Positions 1 to 7,472 are shown, counted from the stretch's first letter. The stretch: 64,000 nt of DNA from JAHCHG01 sp965214585 (GCA_965214585.1 OZ243957.1:4464001-4528000); one strand, 5' to 3'. Numbers and translations: made by a program. Notes: generated from the letters alone by a model not told the origin.

Positions 1-389
1 ATGCAATCGGAGTGCTAAATGAAAATGTATTAGTCCGTATTACTTCGGAAACAGGTTGGCAGGCGGCGACATTTTTATATGAGCGAACAAATCATCTTGA
101 GTTGATTGAGCGAATAGAAGATGTGTATGCCGGAAAATTGCCGGAATTAAATATCGAATATTTTACAATAAAAAAGAGTAAAGATTTTTTAGTTATTAAA
201 ATCAACGAAACATTTCCGCACACCTCTTTTAAGCCGATTGTGCAGTTTCGATTAACTAACAATCGGCGCGTAGAATTAGACGGAGACGAAAGCGGAGTTT
301 GGAATTTATATATGTCGGTAGAAACAGGAAAACTAATGTTGGCGGAAATGAAAAGAATAAAAGATGAAGTAGTAAATCAAAATATGTAG
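1..389 (+). CDS. Array protein A, copy 1 (5' partial)
   Basis: This is the C-terminal ~128 residues of a family-A protein; the reading frame is open to the window edge (first full codon at 3), so the start lies upstream. It has the family landmarks: a DVYAGKL block, FPHTSFKPI, LTNNR, and the C-terminal W-x-LYMS-x-ETGK-x-ML-x-EMK-x-IK helix. Copies 1 and 5 share the LPELNIE and FTIK segment that the other copies lack. The function is not recognised. It lies 17 bp before a truncated B copy with an AAGGAG site between them, so the two were probably co-translated. An immunity or adaptor role is possible from context only. Confidence 0.8.
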   Translation, partial: AIGVLNENVLVRITSETGWQAATFLYERTNHLELIERIEDVYAGKLPELNIEYFTIKKSKDFLVIKINETFPHTSFKPIVQFRLTNNRRVELDGDESGVWNLYMSVETGKLMLAEMKRIKDEVVNQNM

Positions 390-406
390 AAAGGAGAACA
401 AAAGAG

Positions 407-577
407 ATGAGCAGAATAGAAAATGATGGAATAAAACGAGTGTCAAATTACACTCAACCGAAAATTGAACCAAAACCGAAAACAAAGGTTGAAATTCAGA
501 CATTTAACAATTCATCAGCGCGAAAAGGCGAGGTGCGCTTTCACGAGCAACAGCAGCACGACCGCATCGAAAGTTGA
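407..577 (+). pseudogene. B leader fragment, copy 1 (56 codons)
   Basis: This is the N-terminal leader of the large B protein, beginning MSRIENDG and running through a Pro/Lys-rich stretch to QQQHDRIE, where it ends abruptly with Ser-stop. The full-length copy at 4579 continues at this point with RLYGAG. Start and ribosome binding site are intact (AAGGAG, 9-12 bp upstream). It could be an inert 5' remnant of B after cassette duplication or a short expressed leader peptide. Conservation of frame and start in all five fragments argues against complete neglect. Confidence 0.75.
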
Positions 578-659
578 AACTTAAAATAATTTGAAAAAAA
601 TAGGAAACAATTTAGCAATTCTGGCGATAATATAAATAACGATAAATTTAATAAAAATT
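578..659 (+). promoter_or_regulatory. Conserved cassette leader, copy 1
   Basis: This block contains an AATAATTTGAAAAA tract, then GGAAACAATTT, an AATTCTGGCGATAA segment and TATAAATAA, and it ends at the ATG of the next A gene. The same order recurs before every A gene in the array. The TATAAAT part resembles a -10 element 25-30 bp before the start codon. No Shine-Dalgarno sequence is visible before A, in contrast to the strong one before B. A promoter role is inferred. Confidence 0.5.
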
Positions 660-1121
660 ATGGAAATTATAGATTCAAGTAAAATGCAGGTTTTAGCTGA
701 TTTTCGATATGTTGACGAGCCGATAAATAATATCGAGCATTATTATCTCGGCATTTTAGGCAATAATTTTGTAACAAGAATCAGAGATTTAGCGGGAAAT
801 TATATTGGAAAAGTATTTTTTGAACGTGATAACTATGCAGAGGTTGTAAAAAAAATGGAAGATGTTTATGCCGGAAAACTTCGAGAGTTGTCATTAGATA
901 ATTTAAATTTTCAGAAAGGAAATGATTCTTTGATTATTGAGATTACCGAAACATTTCCACACACTTCTTTCAAACCGATAATTAACTTTAGTATTACAAA
1001 TAATCGTGAAGCAATACTTGACGAGAGAAAACGTGACGGTTGGTTTTTATATATGTCGCAAGAAACTGGTAGAAAGATGCTTGAAGAAATGAAACGGATA
1101 AAAGACCAAGTGATAAATTAA
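660..1121 (+). CDS. Array protein A, copy 2
   Basis: A complete 153-residue member of family A. It begins MEIIDSSKM and contains the DVYAGKL, FPHTSFKPI, ITNNR and LYMSQETG landmarks. The N-terminal half (YVDEPINNIEHYYLGIL) is almost that of copy 4 and unlike copies 3 and 6, while the C-terminal half is closer to the consensus, which looks like mosaicism. No signal peptide or membrane segment is visible, so a soluble cytoplasmic protein is likely. The family is not recognised. A B fragment follows after 31 bp. Confidence 0.85.
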   Translation: MEIIDSSKMQVLADFRYVDEPINNIEHYYLGILGNNFVTRIRDLAGNYIGKVFFERDNYAEVVKKMEDVYAGKLRELSLDNLNFQKGNDSLIIEITETFPHTSFKPIINFSITNNREAILDERKRDGWFLYMSQETGRKMLEEMKRIKDQVIN

Positions 1122-1152
1122 AAATAAAGAAACAGGAGAATAAAATAAAAAG

Positions 1153-1326
1153 ATGGGCAGAATAGAAAACGACGGAGTAAGACGGGTCGGAAACCAAATT
1201 TATCCAAAAATTGAACCGAAACCTAAGCCAAAAGTCGAAATACAAAAATCTGGCGATTCATCAGCCACGCGTAAGGGCGAAGTGCGATTTCAAGAACAGC
1301 AGCAGCGCGACCGCATCGAAAGTTGA
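1153..1326 (+). pseudogene. B leader fragment, copy 2 (57 codons)
   Basis: It begins MGRIENDG and carries the Pro/Lys-rich leader and the ATRKGEVRFQEQQQRDRIE block, then stops with Ser-stop at exactly the same codon as copies 1 and 3. The nucleotide junction is GAAAG followed by TTGAAAC, where the full copy reads GAAAG followed by ATTATATG or a similar sequence. An AGGAG-type site precedes the start by ~16 bp. The shared junction shows that these units descend from one deletion event by duplication. Confidence 0.75.
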
Positions 1327-1409
1327 AACTTAAAATAATTTGAAAAAAGTAGGAACAATTTAGCAATTCTGCCGGTAATATAAATAACGATAATTTAAAT
1401 ATTAAAAAT
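1327..1409 (+). promoter_or_regulatory. Conserved cassette leader, copy 2
   Basis: Same order of blocks as the leader at 578: AATAATTTGAAAAA, GGAACAATTT, AATTCTGCCGGTAA and TATAAATAACGATAA, ending at the A start. It is the presumed promoter region of the third cassette. Confidence 0.5.
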
Positions 1410-1883
1410 ATGGAAACAATTGATTCAAGTGAAATGACGGTTTTAAGCGAGTTCGATTATATTGAGGAAGTTTTTAACGGAACAGAACATTATGCAATTG
1501 GAGTGCTAAACGAAAATGTAATAGTTCGCATTCGTGGTGGATCAAATAGGGAACAACGTGGAACATTTTTATATGAGCGAATAAATCACACTAAATTAAT
1601 CGAAAAAATCGAAGATGTTTATGCAGGCAAATTATTAGAAGCGGATGAAGATTATTTCAGTTTCAAAAATGGAAAAGATTTTTTAGTTGTCGGCATTACT
1701 TCGACATTTCCGCATACGTCTTTTAAGCCGATTACGAGTTTTAATATAACTAACAATCGTCCGGCAAAATTAGATGGAGATGAAAGTAGCGGATGGTTTT
1801 TATATATGTCGGTAGAAACAGGCAAATTGATGTTAGCAGAAATGAAAAGGATAAAAGACAAAGTAGTAAATCAGAATAATTAG
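1410..1883 (+). CDS. Array protein A, copy 3
   Basis: A complete 157-residue family-A protein. It shares its N-terminal segment (METIDSSEMTVLSEFDYIEEVF) and centre (DYFSFKNGKDFLV) with copy 6, but has its own segment RGGSNREQRG at about residues 47-57, where all copies differ most. The landmarks DVYAGKL, FPHTSFKPI, ITNNRPA and LYMSVETGKLML are intact. Codons and frame are undamaged, so selection on the protein is likely. A truncated B copy follows after 17 bp. The function is unknown. Confidence 0.85.
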   Translation: METIDSSEMTVLSEFDYIEEVFNGTEHYAIGVLNENVIVRIRGGSNREQRGTFLYERINHTKLIEKIEDVYAGKLLEADEDYFSFKNGKDFLVVGITSTFPHTSFKPITSFNITNNRPAKLDGDESSGWFLYMSVETGKLMLAEMKRIKDKVVNQNN

Positions 1884-1900
1884 ATAGGAGAATAAAAGAA

Positions 1901-2074
1901 ATGGGCAGAATAGAAAATGATGGAATAAGACGAATTGGAAACAATATCTATCCAAAAATTGAACCGAAACCTACGCCGAAAGTCGAAATACAAAAATCCG
2001 ACAATTCATCAGCCACGCGTAAGGGCGAAGTGCGATTTCAAGAGCAACAACAGCGTGACCGCCTTGAAAGTTAA
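1901..2074 (+). pseudogene. B leader fragment, copy 3 (57 codons)
   Basis: It begins MGRIENDGIRRIGN and ends QQQRDRLES-stop. The break point is the same as in copies 1 and 2, although the stop is TAA instead of TGA through local divergence. A ribosome binding site (ATAGGAG) lies ~10 bp upstream. The fragment has accumulated some changes but no internal stop. Confidence 0.75.
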
Positions 2075-2145
2075 AACTAAAAATAATTTGAAAAAAGTAG
2101 AAACAATTTTGGATTTCTGCCGATAACATAAATAGCGATAAAATT
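2075..2145 (+). promoter_or_regulatory. Conserved cassette leader, copy 3
   Basis: A shortened form of the array leader: AATAATTTGAAAAAAG, GAAACAATTTTGG, TTTCTGCCGATAACA and TAAATAGCGATAA before the A start. It differs from the other leaders mainly near the -10-like part. Confidence 0.45.
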
Positions 2146-2610
2146 ATGGAAATTATAGATTCAAGTGAGATGACGATTTTAGCTGATTTTCGGTATGTTG
2201 ATGAGCCTGTAAACAATATTGAGCATTATTATCTTGGCATTTTACAAGATAAATTTATGGTGCGAGTTCAAGGATTAGAAGGAAACACAAGAGGCGATTT
2301 TTTCTTCGACCGTGATAATTATAGTGCTGTAACTGACAAGGTAGAAGATGTATATGCCGGAAAATTGTTAAATGAGCCAAATAATGATTATTTTAGTTTT
2401 GAAAGTGGAAAAGATTTTTTCATTATCGGAATTACGGCAACTATGCCGCATACAGTTACTAAGCCGATTGTAAAGTTCAAATTGATGAACAAACGTCGAG
2501 CTATAATAGATGATTTAGAATTAGGCGGTTGGGATTTATATATGTCGGTGGAAACAGGAAAGTTAATGTTAAAAGAAATGAAAAAAATAAAGAATCAGGT
2601 AGTAAATTAG
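2146..2610 (+). CDS. Array protein A, copy 4
   Basis: A complete 154-residue family-A protein. The first ~45 residues nearly match copy 2 (YVDEPVNNIEHYYLGIL). The otherwise invariant FPHTSFKPI reads MPHTVTKPI and LTNNR reads LMNKR, so this is the most diverged copy. DVYAGKL and the LYMSVETGKLML helix are kept. It is followed by the longest truncated B (230 codons). Function unknown; soluble. Confidence 0.85.
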   Translation: MEIIDSSEMTILADFRYVDEPVNNIEHYYLGILQDKFMVRVQGLEGNTRGDFFFDRDNYSAVTDKVEDVYAGKLLNEPNNDYFSFESGKDFFIIGITATMPHTVTKPIVKFKLMNKRRAIIDDLELGGWDLYMSVETGKLMLKEMKKIKNQVVN

Positions 2611-2636
2611 AAATAAGAAAGAGGAGAATAAAAGAA

Positions 2637-3329
2637 ATGGGCAGAATAGAGAATGACGGAATAAGACGAGTTGGAAATTATACTCAACCGAAAGTTGAGC
2701 CGAAGCCGAAACCAAAAGTTGAAGTGCAAACATTCGATAATTCGGCAACGCGCAGAGGCGAAGTGCGAATGCAGGAACAGCAACAACGTGATCGCATTGA
2801 AAGATTATATGGCGCGGGCGCGGCAAGCGTTTTGATGAAGAATGATATTCGTTTAATAACTGCCACAACCAAAGCTAATAATGCTCATCGGCAAACCTAC
2901 AACAAAGAACTTGCGGCTTTTCAAGCCTACAAAAAAGGCGGTTCAACTGATCCGAAATATACAGGCGCGAAAAGTTACATCGAAGTTACACAGCGAGCCG
3001 ATGCCGCTTATCGGGCGGAACTCGGCAAAGCCGGCTTTCGTCCTGCCGATGTTCACGGCAACAGCAATGTCAAAGCGTTGGATTTTCTCAACATCGAAGC
3101 GAATCGTCCGGGCAATTTATCAACTCTTTCCGCCGATCAAATCCGTTCGCGTGTTCAATATGGGGAAAAACCGACGTATCTTGTCAGACTTATCGAAAAC
3201 AAATATATGGATTCGCCGGATGCAACTCTCGCTTTTCACAAACGGCAGATGGCTTGGGTGGCGACGGCTGACGAAATTGCGGGCGCAAAAGGCGATTTAT
3301 TTGAAAAGGTGTTCGTGATGTGCAGTTAA
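2637..3329 (+). pseudogene. B fragment, copy 4 (230 codons)
   Basis: This covers residues 1-~224 of the full-length B protein with high identity, including the LYGAGAAS segment and the QRADAAYRAELGKAGFRPAD and GNSNVKALDFLNIEANRP regions. It then diverges at GDLFE into KVFVMCS and stops. The start is placed at the ATG of MGRIENDG because it aligns with all other copies and has an AGAGGAGAA site; an upstream in-frame ATG at 2529 lies inside gene A. The fragment marks a second, later deletion end point and shows where the N-terminal conserved region of B may end as a domain. Confidence 0.8.
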
Positions 3330-3365
3330 TGAAAGCAGCACAAAAAGCCAATCTCGCTCATTAAC

Positions 3366-3434
3366 GAAAAATAATTTGAAAAAAGTGGGAAACAATTTGG
3401 AATTTCTGCCGATAATATAAATAGAAGTAAAATT
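3366..3434 (+). promoter_or_regulatory. Conserved cassette leader, copy 4
   Basis: Same leader blocks as elsewhere in the array (AATAATTTGAAAAAAG, GGAAACAATTTGG, ATTTCTGCCGATAA, TATAAATAGAAG). It starts directly after the remnant of B copy 4, so the leader boundary, not the B end, is the fixed edge of the duplicated unit. Confidence 0.5.
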
Positions 3435-3905
3435 ATGGAAATTATAGATTCAACAAATTTAAAGGTTTTAAGTGAAGTCGAAGGGATTGATGAAGAAATT
3501 GACGGCAATTATATATACTATATCGGAGTGCTTAATGAAAATGTTTTAATTCGTATGCACAGTCCGGTTACTAACAATCGTCTAATAACATTTTTATATG
3601 AAAGAGTTAATCATTTTGAATTAATTAAGCAAATTGAAGACGTATATGCCGGAAAATTGCCGGAATTAAATATTGAACATTTTACGATAAAGAGAGGTAA
3701 AGATTTTCTAGTTATCGGAATAAATTCGATATTTCCACATACATCATTCAAAGCAATTGAGAAATTTAAACTAACCAATAATCGAACAGCAGTTATTGAT
3801 GAAAGAGAGCGAGATGTTTGGAATTTTTATATGTCAATAGAAATGGGAAAGTTAATGTTAGAAGAAATGAAAAGGATAAAAGATCAAGTAGTAAGTTATA
3901 AATAA
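3435..3905 (+). CDS. Array protein A, copy 5
   Basis: A complete 156-residue family-A protein. The variable stretch reads HSPVTNNRLI, and the N-terminal segment (VEGIDEEIDGNYIYYIG) is unlike any other copy. The LPELNIEHFTIK segment matches copy 1. The landmarks DVYAGKL, FPHTSFKAI and LTNNR are kept, with the C-terminal helix as NFYMSIEMGKLMLEEM. It is followed after 23 bp by the shortest B fragment. Function unknown. Confidence 0.85.
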   Translation: MEIIDSTNLKVLSEVEGIDEEIDGNYIYYIGVLNENVLIRMHSPVTNNRLITFLYERVNHFELIKQIEDVYAGKLPELNIEHFTIKRGKDFLVIGINSIFPHTSFKAIEKFKLTNNRTAVIDERERDVWNFYMSIEMGKLMLEEMKRIKDQVVSYK

Positions 3906-3928
3906 AGAAGAAAGAGGAGAAAAGAATA

Positions 3929-4021
3929 ATGGGCAGAATTGAGAATGACGGAATAAGACGAGTTGGAAATTACACTCAACCGAAAATTGAGCCTAAACCG
4001 AAACCGAAATTGAAAAACTAA
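3929..4021 (+). pseudogene. B leader fragment, copy 5 (30 codons)
   Basis: This is the first ~28 residues of B (MGRIENDGIRRVGNYTQPK and the Pro/Lys stretch), ending KLKN-stop where the sequence runs straight into the next cassette leader. It is the shortest B remnant and has an independent deletion end point. An AGAGGAG site precedes it. Expression would give only a basic peptide. Confidence 0.7.
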
Positions 4022-4094
4022 AATAATTTGAAAAAGTAGGAAACAATTTAGTGATTCTGGCGATAATATAAATAACGATATTCTAATAAAAATT
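4022..4094 (+). promoter_or_regulatory. Conserved cassette leader, copy 5 (before the intact A-B pair)
   Basis: The leader blocks are AATAATTTGAAAAAG, GGAAACAATTTAG, ATTCTGGCGATAA and TATAAATAACGATA. This copy would drive the only unit with a full-length B and so is the likely expression site of the array. The promoter assignment is inferred from conservation and the TATAAAT element. Confidence 0.5.
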
Positions 4095-4556
4095 ATGGAA
4101 ACAATTGATTCAAGTAAAATGACGGTTTTAAGCGAGTTCGATTACATAGATGAAGTTTTCAACAATACTGACCAATATAAAATTGGGGTGCTTGATGAAA
4201 ACGTCCTAATTTCTACGCGAGGTTTGGATGGCAATGAATCGGCAACATTTTTATATGAGCGAGATAGTCATTTGGAACTAATTGAGAAAATCGAAGATGT
4301 TTATGCGGGTAAATTATTAGAAACGGATAAAGATTATTTTAGTTTCAAAAACGGAAAAGATTATTTGGTCATCGGCATTACTTCGACATTTCCGCATACG
4401 TCCTTCAAGCCGATTACAAGTTTCAATTTAACCAATAATCGTCCGGCAATATTAGATGGAAGTAAAAGTAGCGGATGGGATTTATATATGTCGCTAGAAA
4501 CGGGAAAACTAATGTTAGAAGAGATGAAAAGGATACAAGGTCAAGTGATAAGTTAA
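4095..4556 (+). CDS. Array protein A, copy 6 (upstream of intact B)
   Basis: A complete 153-residue family-A protein, closest to copy 3 (METIDSS, VLSEFDYI, DYFSFKNGKDYLV, TSTFPHTSFKPITSFN), with its own variable segment RGLDGNESAT. It lies 22 bp before the only intact B gene, with AAAGGAG between them, so the two form a translationally linked pair. A cognate immunity, adaptor or chaperone role towards B is a reasonable guess from this pairing; nothing in the sequence proves it. Confidence 0.87.
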   Translation: METIDSSKMTVLSEFDYIDEVFNNTDQYKIGVLDENVLISTRGLDGNESATFLYERDSHLELIEKIEDVYAGKLLETDKDYFSFKNGKDYLVIGITSTFPHTSFKPITSFNLTNNRPAILDGSKSSGWDLYMSLETGKLMLEEMKRIQGQVIS

Positions 4557-4578
4557 TAAAGAAAGGAGAATAAAAGAG

Positions 4579-6846
4579 ATGGGCAGAATAGAAAATGACG
4601 GTGTAAAGCGAGTTACAAATTATACTCAGCCAAGAGTTGAACCAAAACCCAAGTCGAAAGTCGAACCGCAGACATTTGATAATTCATCAGCGACGCGAAA
4701 AGGCGAAGTCCGCTTTCAAGGACAACAGCAAAGGGATCGCCTTGAGAGGCTTTACGGCGCAGGTGCGGCGAGCGTTTCGACAATGAACGATATTCGTTTG
4801 ATGACCGCCACGGCAAAAGCTAATAACGCTCATCGGCAAACTTATAGCAGAGAACTTGCCGCTTTTGAAGCCTACAAGAAAGGCGGCGCAACTGACCCGA
4901 ATTATACAGGCGCGAAAAGTTACATCGAAGTTACACAGCGAGCCGATGCCGCTTATCGTGCGGAACTCGGCAAAGCCGGTTTTCGTCCCGCCGATGTTCA
5001 CGGCAACAGCAATGTCAAAGCGTTGGATTTTCTCAACATTGAAGCCAATCGTCCGGGCAATTTGTCAACTCTTTCCGCCGACCAAGTGCGCTCGCGCGTT
5101 CAAAACGGCGAAAAACCGACATATCTTGTCAGACTCATTGAAAATACACATATGGATTCGCCGGACGCAACGCTCGCTTTTCACAAAAGACAGACGGCTT
5201 GGATGGCGACGGCTGACGAGATTGCGGGCGCGAAAGGCGATTTGTTTGAAACGATGAAGCGCATCGGCTATCCGCAAAGTTACATTGACGATACCAGAGC
5301 GAAAATTCAAAACGGCGAAGCGAAACCTGCCGATTGGTCTTTAGCAATTGTGGAAACGGATGGAACAAAAGGTCGCACTACTCCAGTTTGGGATACAATA
5401 ATTGATAAAGCCGAAAATAACAACAAATTTACGCGATTCGATTTTGATAATCCGAATTTTGTCAAAAACGTCAAAAATTTTGAGTATAACGGATTGGATT
5501 ACGCTGCTCATCTCAAAAAAATGGGTAACACAAGAGTTGAAGATTATACGGCTAGTTTTCCATTTGAGAAAGCAGAAGCGTTCAAAGCCCGTTATAAAAT
5601 CGAAGGCGAATATGGCGCGAATCCGCTTTTCACGGGCGACGGCACGACTTTGCGTCCTGACGCGCAGAATCGGCGGGTTGGCGGACGGGAATTTTTTGTT
5701 GATAATATTCCGCTTCGGAATCAGCAGCGAAACTCGTTTATGCCGATGCGCGATACGGGTTTGAGTTCGGGTTCGGCGACGCTCAAAGTGCGTCCGCAGG
5801 TGAGAAATGTTGTTGACGTGCCGCCAACGATGACGATGCGAAGCGAAGTGAAAGGCGGAGCGATTGCGGGCGGTTTGATTTCGGCGGCGACGAGTTTGCC
5901 GGAGGTTTTTGACCAAACGCGGCAGGGCGATTATCTCGGCGCGGGGCGGACGTTAGTTCAAAACGGCGGAACGGGCGCGGTTCTGGGCGGCGTGAGTTCG
6001 GCGGGGGAAAGGTTTATCGCCAACGGCATCGAGCAGAGTTTAAGCCGTTCGGGATCGCAGGCTATTACAAGCGGAGTTGCCAGACAAACGGTCAGCCGCC
6101 TTGCCGGTTCTTCAATTGTCGGCGGAGTGGTCAACGGCGGATTTTCGGCTTACGATCAGATCGGGGCGTATAAACGCGGCGAAGTTACGGCTTCGCAGGC
6201 AATCGGAACGGTGACGGGCGAAACGGCTGTCGGTGTCGGCGCGGGATTGGCGGGCGCGGCGGCGGGCGCGGCAATCGGAAGCATTATTCCGGGCGCGGGA
6301 ACTGTGGTCGGCGGCGTGATCGGTTTTGGTGTCGGTGTGGCGGCGGGTTTTGTTGCCGACGGCGGTTTGCGAAAACTCGGCGTTGACAAAGCAATTGCCA
6401 GAGGCGTAACGGCGACGATTGATGCCGGTTCACGCGCCGCAACAGCGGTTCAGAAGCAAGCCGGTCAAGCCGTGCAAGCCGGACGGCAGTATGTTAATCA
6501 GCAGGTTACGCAGGCAAAGGCGGTTTATCGTTCGGCTTCAAGCGCGGTTCGGACGGCGCGAACTTATGCCGGACAAAAACTCGACGGTGCTAAACAGCGA
6601 ATCAGCACGGGAACGCGGGCGGCGGTCAGATACGTTTCGCAGGCGAAGAACGCGGCGGTCAACACGGTCAGAAACACGGCTTCGCGGACGGCAAATCAAG
6701 TGCGTTCGACGGTCAGCGGTTACGCTAATCAAGCGCGTTCGGCAGTTTCAAATGCGGCAAGTCAGGCGCGTTCGGCTGTTTCAAATGCCGCCGGTAATCT
6801 GGCAGGCGGCGCGGTCAACAATCTAAAATCGGTTTTCGGTTGGTAA
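4579..6846 (+). CDS. Array protein B: large effector-like protein with glycine-zipper segment
   Basis: 755 residues. Residues 1-55 are a hydrophilic Pro/Lys leader shared with all five B fragments; 56-225 form the region kept in fragment 4; 226-420 look globular. Residues 425-520 are Gly/Ala-rich, and 546-592 form a strongly hydrophobic glycine-zipper stretch (GVGAGLAGAAAGAAIGS and following) that could cross or insert into a membrane. Residues 620-748 are an Ala/Ser/Gln/Arg tail with repeats such as QARSAVSNAAS, likely helical. No signal peptide, PAAR or RHS motif is seen. A DcrB/Eag-like gene lies downstream; such chaperones guard membrane segments of type VI effectors. B is therefore best described as a candidate secreted or membrane-acting effector of unknown mechanism. 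Confidence 0.8.
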   Translation: MGRIENDGVKRVTNYTQPRVEPKPKSKVEPQTFDNSSATRKGEVRFQGQQQRDRLERLYGAGAASVSTMNDIRLMTATAKANNAHRQTYSRELAAFEAYKKGGATDPNYTGAKSYIEVTQRADAAYRAELGKAGFRPADVHGNSNVKALDFLNIEANRPGNLSTLSADQVRSRVQNGEKPTYLVRLIENTHMDSPDATLAFHKRQTAWMATADEIAGAKGDLFETMKRIGYPQSYIDDTRAKIQNGEAKPADWSLAIVETDGTKGRTTPVWDTIIDKAENNNKFTRFDFDNPNFVKNVKNFEYNGLDYAAHLKKMGNTRVEDYTASFPFEKAEAFKARYKIEGEYGANPLFTGDGTTLRPDAQNRRVGGREFFVDNIPLRNQQRNSFMPMRDTGLSSGSATLKVRPQVRNVVDVPPTMTMRSEVKGGAIAGGLISAATSLPEVFDQTRQGDYLGAGRTLVQNGGTGAVLGGVSSAGERFIANGIEQSLSRSGSQAITSGVARQTVSRLAGSSIVGGVVNGGFSAYDQIGAYKRGEVTASQAIGTVTGETAVGVGAGLAGAAAGAAIGSIIPGAGTVVGGVIGFGVGVAAGFVADGGLRKLGVDKAIARGVTATIDAGSRAATAVQKQAGQAVQAGRQYVNQQVTQAKAVYRSASSAVRTARTYAGQKLDGAKQRISTGTRAAVRYVSQAKNAAVNTVRNTASRTANQVRSTVSGYANQARSAVSNAASQARSAVSNAAGNLAGGAVNNLKSVFGW

Positions 6847-6900
6847 GGAACTGCAAAAAATAAGTTATAACATTTTGATTTGAATTTATTGAATTATTTT
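6847..6900. repeat. ~54-bp dispersed repeat after gene B
   Basis: The stretch with GGAACTGCAAA, AATAAGTTATAACATTTTG and ATTTGAATTTATT recurs almost unchanged at 62797-62850, where it forms the centre of an AACAGGGAT-type palindromic element. Here it stands directly after the B stop codon. Confidence 0.7.
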
Positions 6901-6903
6901 CTT

Positions 6904-6972
6904 TCTATGTTTTCTATGTTTCTATGTGGTTAAAAAAAATTCTTAACCACATAGAAACATAGAAAACATAGA
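6904..6972. repeat. Perfect 30-bp inverted repeat
   Basis: The arms 6904-6933 and 6943-6972 are exact reverse complements with a 9-base loop (AAAAAATTC). They are built from the word TTTCTATG repeated three times. There is no uridine run directly after the stem, so it is not a typical intrinsic terminator, although it could stop or stabilise the B transcript. It separates B from the DcrB-like gene. Confidence 0.85.
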
Positions 6973-7049
6973 GGAAGACAAGTTGCTTTTATAAGTTATT
7001 TTTTATCTATTCCTAAGCCTTTTATTGTAAATGTAAAGTTAAAAATATT

Positions 7050-7472
7050 ATGACAAACTTTAGAACAAACGATTGGAAATCGGTTCTGCCCGCAGGCTGG
7101 TCGGATCGTTCGATGATAACGCTGGTCGGCGAAACGGGCGCGGCGGGTATTGCGGCGAACATCGTTGTTACGCGCGAAGAAACCGGCAATACGATAAGCG
7201 TCGAAGATTACGCCGAAGCGCAGAAACAGGCGATGATGGATGAAGTCGAGCAGATAGAAATTCTGGACGAACGGGCGGCGACAATCAATAACGCGCCGGC
7301 TTTTCAGCGTCTGCAGAGATTTCAGATCGAAGATTTATATATTCAGCAGGCGCAAACTTTTATTTTGGGCAGCGACAGCGTTTTTGTTGTAACCGGAACG
7401 GCGGCGGTTGAAGATTTTAACGGTATTCTCGATGCTTTAAGAGAATTCACGGATAATTTTCAATTAACGTAA
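7050..7472 (+). CDS. DcrB/DUF1795-family protein, Eag-like effector chaperone candidate
   Basis: 140 residues, no signal peptide. The pattern fits the DcrB/DUF1795 fold: LPAGWSDRSMITLVG near the start, NIVVTREE, a YAEAQKQAM helix, then hydrophobic strands ending in FVVTGTA and a terminal helix (FNGILDALREF). Cytoplasmic members (Eag/EagR) bind the transmembrane parts of type VI and RHS effectors before secretion. Its position 200 bp after B, which has a glycine-zipper segment, suggests that B is the client. Composition is more GC-rich than the array. The link to B is inference. Confidence 0.7.
   Translation: MTNFRTNDWKSVLPAGWSDRSMITLVGETGAAGIAANIVVTREETGNTISVEDYAEAQKQAMMDEVEQIEILDERAATINNAPAFQRLQRFQIEDLYIQQAQTFILGSDSVFVVTGTAAVEDFNGILDALREFTDNFQLT

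Larger units (their letters stand above)
1..6846 (+). repeat. Tandem A-B gene-cassette array, six units
   Basis: Six head-to-tail units each carry a conserved ~75-80 bp leader, a complete ~155-codon gene A, a strong AAGGAG-type ribosome binding site, and the 5' part of gene B. A genes end or start at 389, 660, 1410, 2146, 3435 and 4095; B starts at 407, 1153, 1901, 2637, 3929 and 4579. B is 56, 57, 57, 230 and 30 codons long in the first five units and 755 codons in the last. Unit length is about 740 bp except where B is longer. The array is visibly more AT-rich than the rest of the window. The first unit is cut by the window edge, so the true copy number may be higher. Confidence 0.9.

Noticed and set aside
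2529..2636. Upstream start for the B fragment of unit 4
   Set aside because: It lies in another frame of gene A copy 4; the ATG at 2637 aligns with all other B copies and has a ribosome site.
1..4600. Regular repeats of ~740 bp as a CRISPR or satellite-like array
   Set aside because: The repeats are whole coding units with intact frames and no short direct repeats with spacers.
5341..5916. A 191-codon open frame on the minus strand inside gene B
   Set aside because: Arg/His/Ser-rich composition typical of antisense frames; it overlaps a clear gene and has no ribosome site.
6904..6972. Intrinsic terminator of gene B
   Set aside because: The stem is followed by GGAAGACAAG, with no T run, so it is listed only as an inverted repeat.
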